Positions 58,080 through 64,000 of a stretch of 64,000 bases of DNA are shown piece after piece (positions within the stretch are counted from its first letter, which is position 1; each line of letters opens with the position of its first letter). The DNA is from Atrichornis clamosus (Eukaryota; Chordata; Aves; Passeriformes; Menuridae). The stretch covers positions 1-64,000 of the forward strand of contig WBMZ01008645.1 in NCBI GenBank assembly GCA_013400975.1. The letters are read 5' to 3'. The translations under genes and the position numbers were made by a program. The notes under the pieces are model-generated. The model saw nothing but the letters and a program-made list of their open reading frames with translations, searched no databases and was not told the origin of the DNA.

Positions 58080-61000
58080 GTGTGATCCCTAAAGCACCCA
58101 GCACCATATGCACATGTTTGTGAGGGATTCTACTTCAGTGAACAACTCAAACAACACATAATTTCTCTGATCCTGGTTGATCCCCAGAGAAACACTTGCA
58201 GGTTGCTGTTTAAATGAGGAGAAAATTGGTAATAAATCAACTTAATTTTCAAATATATTAATCCAAGGAAGACCCAATTTTGTGTGAAATGGTAGCATTT
58301 AGAAAGGAGTATAAGTAAATCTCAGTAAGAAACCCCCTGGAGTTTAATCTTAGCTATCATCCAAATTGGTATTGTCTTTCTCATTTTTCAGGTCTCCAAG
58401 TTCCAGCAGTGACACAGAACACAAAGATATAATTAATCACAAACAAAATATTTACATTTTTGTGCATATAATTATGATGGAATATTTGGTCTTCCCTTCC
58501 TTGTCTGACTTTGGGTAAAGTACAGGCTATCAAGAATTGCTGTTACTTGCAACTTCTGAGGCCTTGCATTTCTTCTAAAAGGAAATGATTTTAAAATAGA
58601 GTAAGGTGACATGGTTGCATTAATTCCAGAACTTTTATCCAGCAAGAATAAACGTTTGAATTTAATTACTTATTTCTCTCTGTTCTGCCACATACCTGCT
58701 GAATGAAAAACAAACTTGCAATCGTGTCCTGCACTGGTACACAGGATCACTCAGCTCCACTCCTCTCCCCAGGGAACTTGGTTGTAAAAGGCGTTTGTTT
58801 TCCTCACAAAACTACCGCACAACTCATCCCAATCAAGCTGTGTTCAGAAGAAAATGAGCTGCTTTGATATGGTGACAGAGCTGCTCCTTTCCATGGCTTA
58901 AGTGGAGAAGCAGAAAAAGTTTTCTGACTAAGGTCCTACTCTTGTGCACGCAGTTATTGATAGAATTTTTCAGGAGAAGGACTCACTGAGGGGGTTAATC
59001 CTGCGAAGCACTGGCTCTGCTCAAGTGGAGAGAGCTTGCCAGGGATGCTCAGCATCTCACGGCCCAGACTCCAAGTGACAGCGCAAGAACAAAATGACTT
59101 CAAGGTCAGAGGAATGCAGAGAACGTAAATCTCTGCACGCTCCAGACGTCGGCTGTGCACACTGCCTATATTTCACATTAGAAGTTGCCACATCATTTTT
59201 ATAACAATTTTTGGGAAATAGAGGGGGGGAAAGAAAAATCAGCAGAAATACAAAGCAAATAACCTTCAAGGACAAGAAAGTCAAGGTTCCAGAAAATATA
59301 TGTATTGAATCATAGACAACTTGGACTCTATGGCTTTCTAATTAGCTGGAGTACAAATTCTTCTCTCTTATCCTGTTACAAAGTTAATGAGTAAGGTCTG
59401 ATTCAACTGCCTTACTGAAGCCAGCATTTTTTATATCACAATGTAGCATGTTGGTATTGAGCAATGTGATTTTATCTCTAAACATAACAGAATCCTAAAA
59501 ACGTTCATAAACCAACAAACACACCAACCCCTGTGGAAAATCCAGACCAGCACTGGAGTGACACATGGCTGATCCCACCAGGAGTGGTCACTTCCCAGAG
59601 GGAGAAGATCCAGTGATTAAAGAACACCAATAGGGCTGAACATCTCATCTCACCACTGATTCTCTGCGTGACCCTCCCCACCTCCTTTCAAGCAAATTAT
59701 GCAGTTCCTGTCACAGTTTTTTTACCACATGGTCAGTAAAATATTATTCCTGTGTTCCCCTAGCCCACACAAATTGTGAAAACAAATTATCGTTTGTGAA
59801 ATGCTTTGAATACAACTTTGTCTAGGCACAACTAAGGAAAAGAATGGTAATTACTCATAGTTTTCATTTTCCAGCACATTTAAAACAATTTTCTGTGCCT
59901 CAGCTAAAGCTATCACACCCAAACCTGACATCCCTCAAACCCCGGCTTTCAAGAGGTAAATATTACAGGGCAAATGTGTAAAACAGACCAGGCAAGTCTA
60001 AGAGGCTTCAGTAAATATACTGGCTGTTAGATAAAATGAATTACAGAGTTATTCTCTTGAACATTTAAATTTACAATACTTTCATCTAATTCAAGCCATT
60101 CACATACAGCTTGTATAGTGTCCTTTGGATAATGATGAACCAAAATGTGCCAAATACTTGAAAAGTAAAAATTTTCCTCCCTGAAGGAGAGGGAATTGCA
60201 AACACATACACAATTATACATACTTATATATCAAACACAGGCAGATATATGTGAGTTTATAAAAACAGGATAGTTACAGAGAAATCAGGTATCTATAGTA
60301 ACAAGATGCTGGTATTCTAATGTCCCTGTGCTTCCTCATAATAGGACCATTAATGAAATAGTTGTTTGATGTTCCATCACATGTAATGATAGCTTTTTGT
60401 GCCCTAAGTAGACAGCAATACAGATATGTGCAGATACATTGTTATTGCCAAAAAACTCCTCAGCAGGGCCATTAGAAAAACCCATCATTCCAGCCTCGCT
60501 TTCTTTGATTTATAGTTGAAATATACCCAATTTGCACTCAACAGCAAAAATACCTGCAATTCTGAGAATGCAATGGTTTCCCATATGCTGCAATGTAAAT
60601 AAACAACAAACAAACAAACAAAGATAATAATCATTAAAGTGATGACAAGTGTTCATTTGCAATATGGAATGAGAACAGTCGAACAAGGATGGCAACATCC
60701 TACCACATTCAAGGACCCACCATGAAAACTTGCTGACCCTGGAATTCTCTCTCATTCCCTGGAAAATCTGTACTTCACTGGCATAAAACTATTTACGTGA
60801 TTTTTTAATCAGATAAAGAGATAAAGTGTAGCTTGGGTAAGGATTATTCACTACAATATCTTTTAACTTTTTTAAAAATTGATTTTGGTACTTCTTCCTA
60901 TGCAACTACTTCTTTTTTCTTCACATTTGGACAAATATCCTTGACTGATCACATTGTCTCATCCTTGGCTGGCAGGAATTTACATGTTGCAACACAAAGA

Positions 61001-64000
61001 TCTTCCTTTCTTTCTTTTGTTTGTAAAGCAGAAAAAAAAATCGTTTTTAAAACTTCAGATGTGAAGGTGAAATAAGGTTCTCTGTGGCCCCTTTGTACCA
61101 ACACACATTAACAGAGTGTTTAAGGCTGGGCTCATTTTCACTTTTTCACATTCTAAGGCCCAAAGCTGTAATTTTTGGAAGGGAAGGAGCTTCCTGCTGT
61201 TCCCAAGCCCTACTACTGAGGAACAGATCAGCTCGTTGGGTGTTTATGACAGCTTATTCTGACATGTAGAGCCTGGCAGCATCATATCCTCTTCTTCAGC
61301 TGGACTTGGAACTTCTGTGACAGGCAGTAACTTGTTCAAAAATATTGTTACACTTATTTTAGGTCTGTTTTGAAGAAATGAGAGTTTGGAAAGGATATTT
61401 ACTGCAGATGGTGAATTATAAGGGGTCACGCATGTGATATAATAAACTGCTTTTAACACACAAGTGGTTTCTCTCCTATTTTCCAAACAGGTTTATAAGG
61501 AAGGCTTCAATCTGGCCCTTAAATTTAACTTTGTTTTTAAAGTATTACTTCTCAGCTTCAAAAAAAGATAACAGCACCTTGAAAACAAAAGCCAACCTAT
61601 CCAGACATCCATGCAAAGATAAAAACAAACACCTTAGAGACAGAAAAAAATCAGTATGTACAATTCATACAAGTGTGTTCCAAGGAGAATGACATTAAAG
61701 AGAAGTACCTTTCAGTCTCTAGGACTTTCTCAGAAATGCCACACTTCTGCCTATTGTCCCTGTGCAGTGATGGCTCTTCCTCACCCACACCACAGCTGCA
61801 AACCCACTTTTCAGTGGTACAGCTCTTACAGTCAGTACCCTGAACAGACTGATCAGCTCTTTGAGTAGGGAGGAGCACTAATCCTCCTCCAGCTTCCACA
61901 TGACGATCTAACCCCAAAAGGGAGATGCAGCAACCCGATCCCTACCCCGTGGACCATGGAAGAGGCTAATTTTTCACAGCTGGAGGAGGGTACCCAACCT
62001 CAGAGCTGGGCAGCCCCTTTCACTGCTGGAACTTGGGCATTAATGTCTGCAACACTTTCTGGCTACAGCTCCTCATGCCTGTCCTCACAAACCCTCCTTG
62101 TGCTGTATATTTGGCATAGCAGTTATTCTATTGTAATTTTATCTGCCAGAAAATTGATTTTGGAAGAGTGTTATAGTACAGAAATTAATGCTTATTAATT
62201 TTTCAGGAGGACACGCTTTTTATTCAATGTTCTACTGCACATATTGTATAAATTTCTGCAGGAAAAGGTAGTGACCATGTTGCCAAAGCAAAAGCGTATG
62301 CAGAGCTTTTAGAACAAAACAAAGATGTCTTGCTATGCAAAATACATCCTTACTAAGGACATTTTCACCTTGAATCCCATCAGCCCTCACTTTCAGTCGA
62401 AGTCTGTTATTGTTTGTGTGCACTCAAACAGCAAAGGATGCTTTCCACAGCTACAGCTTTATAACTGTTTGCCCTTGGCCCAGGCCCATTGGAATAAGTA
62501 GAACTGGTAAACATCCTGCTCAAACACCGCATTTCTTTTGTTACCTGAGTTTAAGATGCAATGAGTCAATCTTTTTTCTGAGTAATTACAAAGCATTCTC
62601 AGTTTTCAAACCTTTACGACATATAGCAAAACATGACTTACAGCATAGAAATAATAATAAAAGCTCTCTAAAAATTTATAGCTTCCTGCATGTTGTAAAA
62701 GTGCCTCACACATTCATTACATCTCCCACTAGAAAATTATTTCCACAGTATGCTTTAATGAAGCTGGAGATGGTTTCAACACCTAGGCTGCTGAGAAGGA
62801 AAACTATTATTTTCCTGCTGATAGATTGAGGCAAGCTTTCAGCCATTTAGTAGCTGCAACATTTTCAGACGCAAAGCTGCCCTTTCCTTATAAAAAGGGA
62901 AAATTAAAGACATTGTGATGATTTGATTTCTCAAATATGCATAACTAAAAAAAAAAAGGGGGGAGTGGGGGTGTGAAGAAAAGCCATAACCTGTCCAGAG
63001 CACTGAATTACTGAATTTGGAAAGCACAATTAATTTTAAATAAAGAATCATCTTTATAATAACTGCATTACAATATTATAATAGCATTAGATAATATTTT
63101 GTCCAAAAGCATGAAAACCACAGCATAGAGTCTACTTGATAAGAACTCAATTTCACTTATCTAGACACTTATTTAATCCAGGCACAGATTTTCCCCCACC
63201 TGTATGTACAAGAGTGCAGTGAAGAGCCTCGGGATGTCCTTGCAGAGGGAGGAGCACTGGAAGGGGTTGGACACAGGCTATTGTAATGGCCAGGACCGGA
63301 TTAAAGGTAGATTAAAAGCGACAAAACCATACTGAAATATTTTGTTGCTTTTAGTTTAATTTGGAAAGGTTTTCAATTATTCTTACACATTATAAAACCA
63401 AATCAAATTCCCAAAGGGCAAATCCTATAGCACATTTTTACTGCATACTGAAGAATGCAAGATTAATACCTTTGCACCACCACTAAGTTCAGTTTATTTC
63501 CTTACATGCTTTCCTGAAAGTCTAAACACAGCAAATAGGTATTATAAGTATCTCTGTAGAGATTAATTGTTACTAAGACTTTATTCAGTTGTCATGAAAT
63601 GTAAATATTTTCTTTGAGCTAAGCCAGAAGTAAATCACAGGCATTACATTTGATGTCATTTCAATGAGATTTCTGTGACATCTCAGAATTGCACAGGGAA
63701 TATAAAAGCAAAATGTAGTTTGAGAGTAATTTATTGCTGTGAAGCTCCTCTTTGCTTCTTTGTTTTCTGTTTCCACACTCTTTTCTCCTCACAGAGAGGT
63801 AATAATGTGAGATGAGGAATACTGCACTCCAGCTTTTCAAACAGGGCTGCCTCTGGGCCCATTCCTCTGGGCACGTTCCTCTGGAGGTCTGGTCCAAACA
63901 GGACAGTGCTTCTTGCCCTTTTCCTGACACGCTTGCCCAGGTCGGCTCCCATGGCCACCTGGAGACTGCAGATCCAAGCCTGGTGTGCTCTGATGGAGTC
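58080..64000. other. Non-coding segment, no gene seen
   Basis: AT-rich DNA with no recognised gene. Simple repeats: (AAAC)n at 60601-60622. A minus-strand frame at 63731-63952 begins from a Kozak-like GCCATGG with a basic stretch GKRVRKRAR, but has no recognised domain. Frames at 61656-62198 and 62410-62829 are also unassigned. Confidence 0.5.
60601..60622. repeat. (AAAC)n microsatellite
   Basis: About five AAAC/CAAA units, one interrupted. Confidence 0.8.

Noticed and set aside
1..64000. CRISPR arrays, operons, prophage or bacterial mobile elements
   Set aside because: No regular spacer arrays, no gene clusters and no ribosome-binding sites before long frames; the repeats are avian.

Overview
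This window looks like non-coding DNA from a vertebrate, almost certainly a songbird or other passerine. The clearest evidence is the repeats. A complete-looking CR1 3' fragment lies at about 57239-57545. A second, older CR1 tail at about 288-655 is interrupted by a SINE whose head derives from tRNA-Ile and whose tail is a CR1 3' end. That is the architecture known for passerine SINEs of the TguSINE1 type. Interspersed repeat density is otherwise low, as expected for birds. I cannot name the species, chromosome or neighbouring gene.

Layout. Positions 1-200 are the edge of a CpG island, with a TTAAA element, a G-quadruplex-type G-run and a GAT triplet tract; this is probably a promoter or first exon of a gene that mostly lies outside the window. 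Next come the nested CR1/SINE (288-655), a decayed minisatellite with a ~22 bp unit (695-1009) and a short GC-rich tandem duplication (1112-1179). From about 1.2 kb to the right end the sequence is mostly AT-rich, CpG-poor DNA of intronic or intergenic type. It holds several islands that look like conserved non-coding elements (dense TAATTA, ATGCAAAT and GATAA-type motifs), one small internal CpG-rich patch (8.56-8.80 kb), a weakly supported endogenous-retrovirus-like remnant on the minus strand (9.3-10.5 kb), an assembly gap of 194 N between two different polypurine microsatellites (22.36-22.73 kb), an old CR1 scrap (43.5 kb), and a pair of diverged copies of a ~160 bp segment about 300 bp apart (54.29-54.75 kb).

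Genes. I recognise no known protein-coding gene. Most open frames are short, overlap on both strands and look like chance. A few short segments have good splice-site pairs around open codons: 56753-56850 (or 56753-57165 as a terminal exon), 58021-58067, 50139-50165, 38851-38871, 13925-14053, and 19296-19369 on the minus strand. Two sites have the AG|GT form of recursive splice sites (4781/4782 and 56230/56231). If real, those on the plus strand would fit a long intron-rich plus-strand gene starting at the left CpG island. That is inference only: vertebrate introns contain many pseudo-exons, and RNA data or cross-species alignment would decide it. There is no operon-like or defence-like system here.
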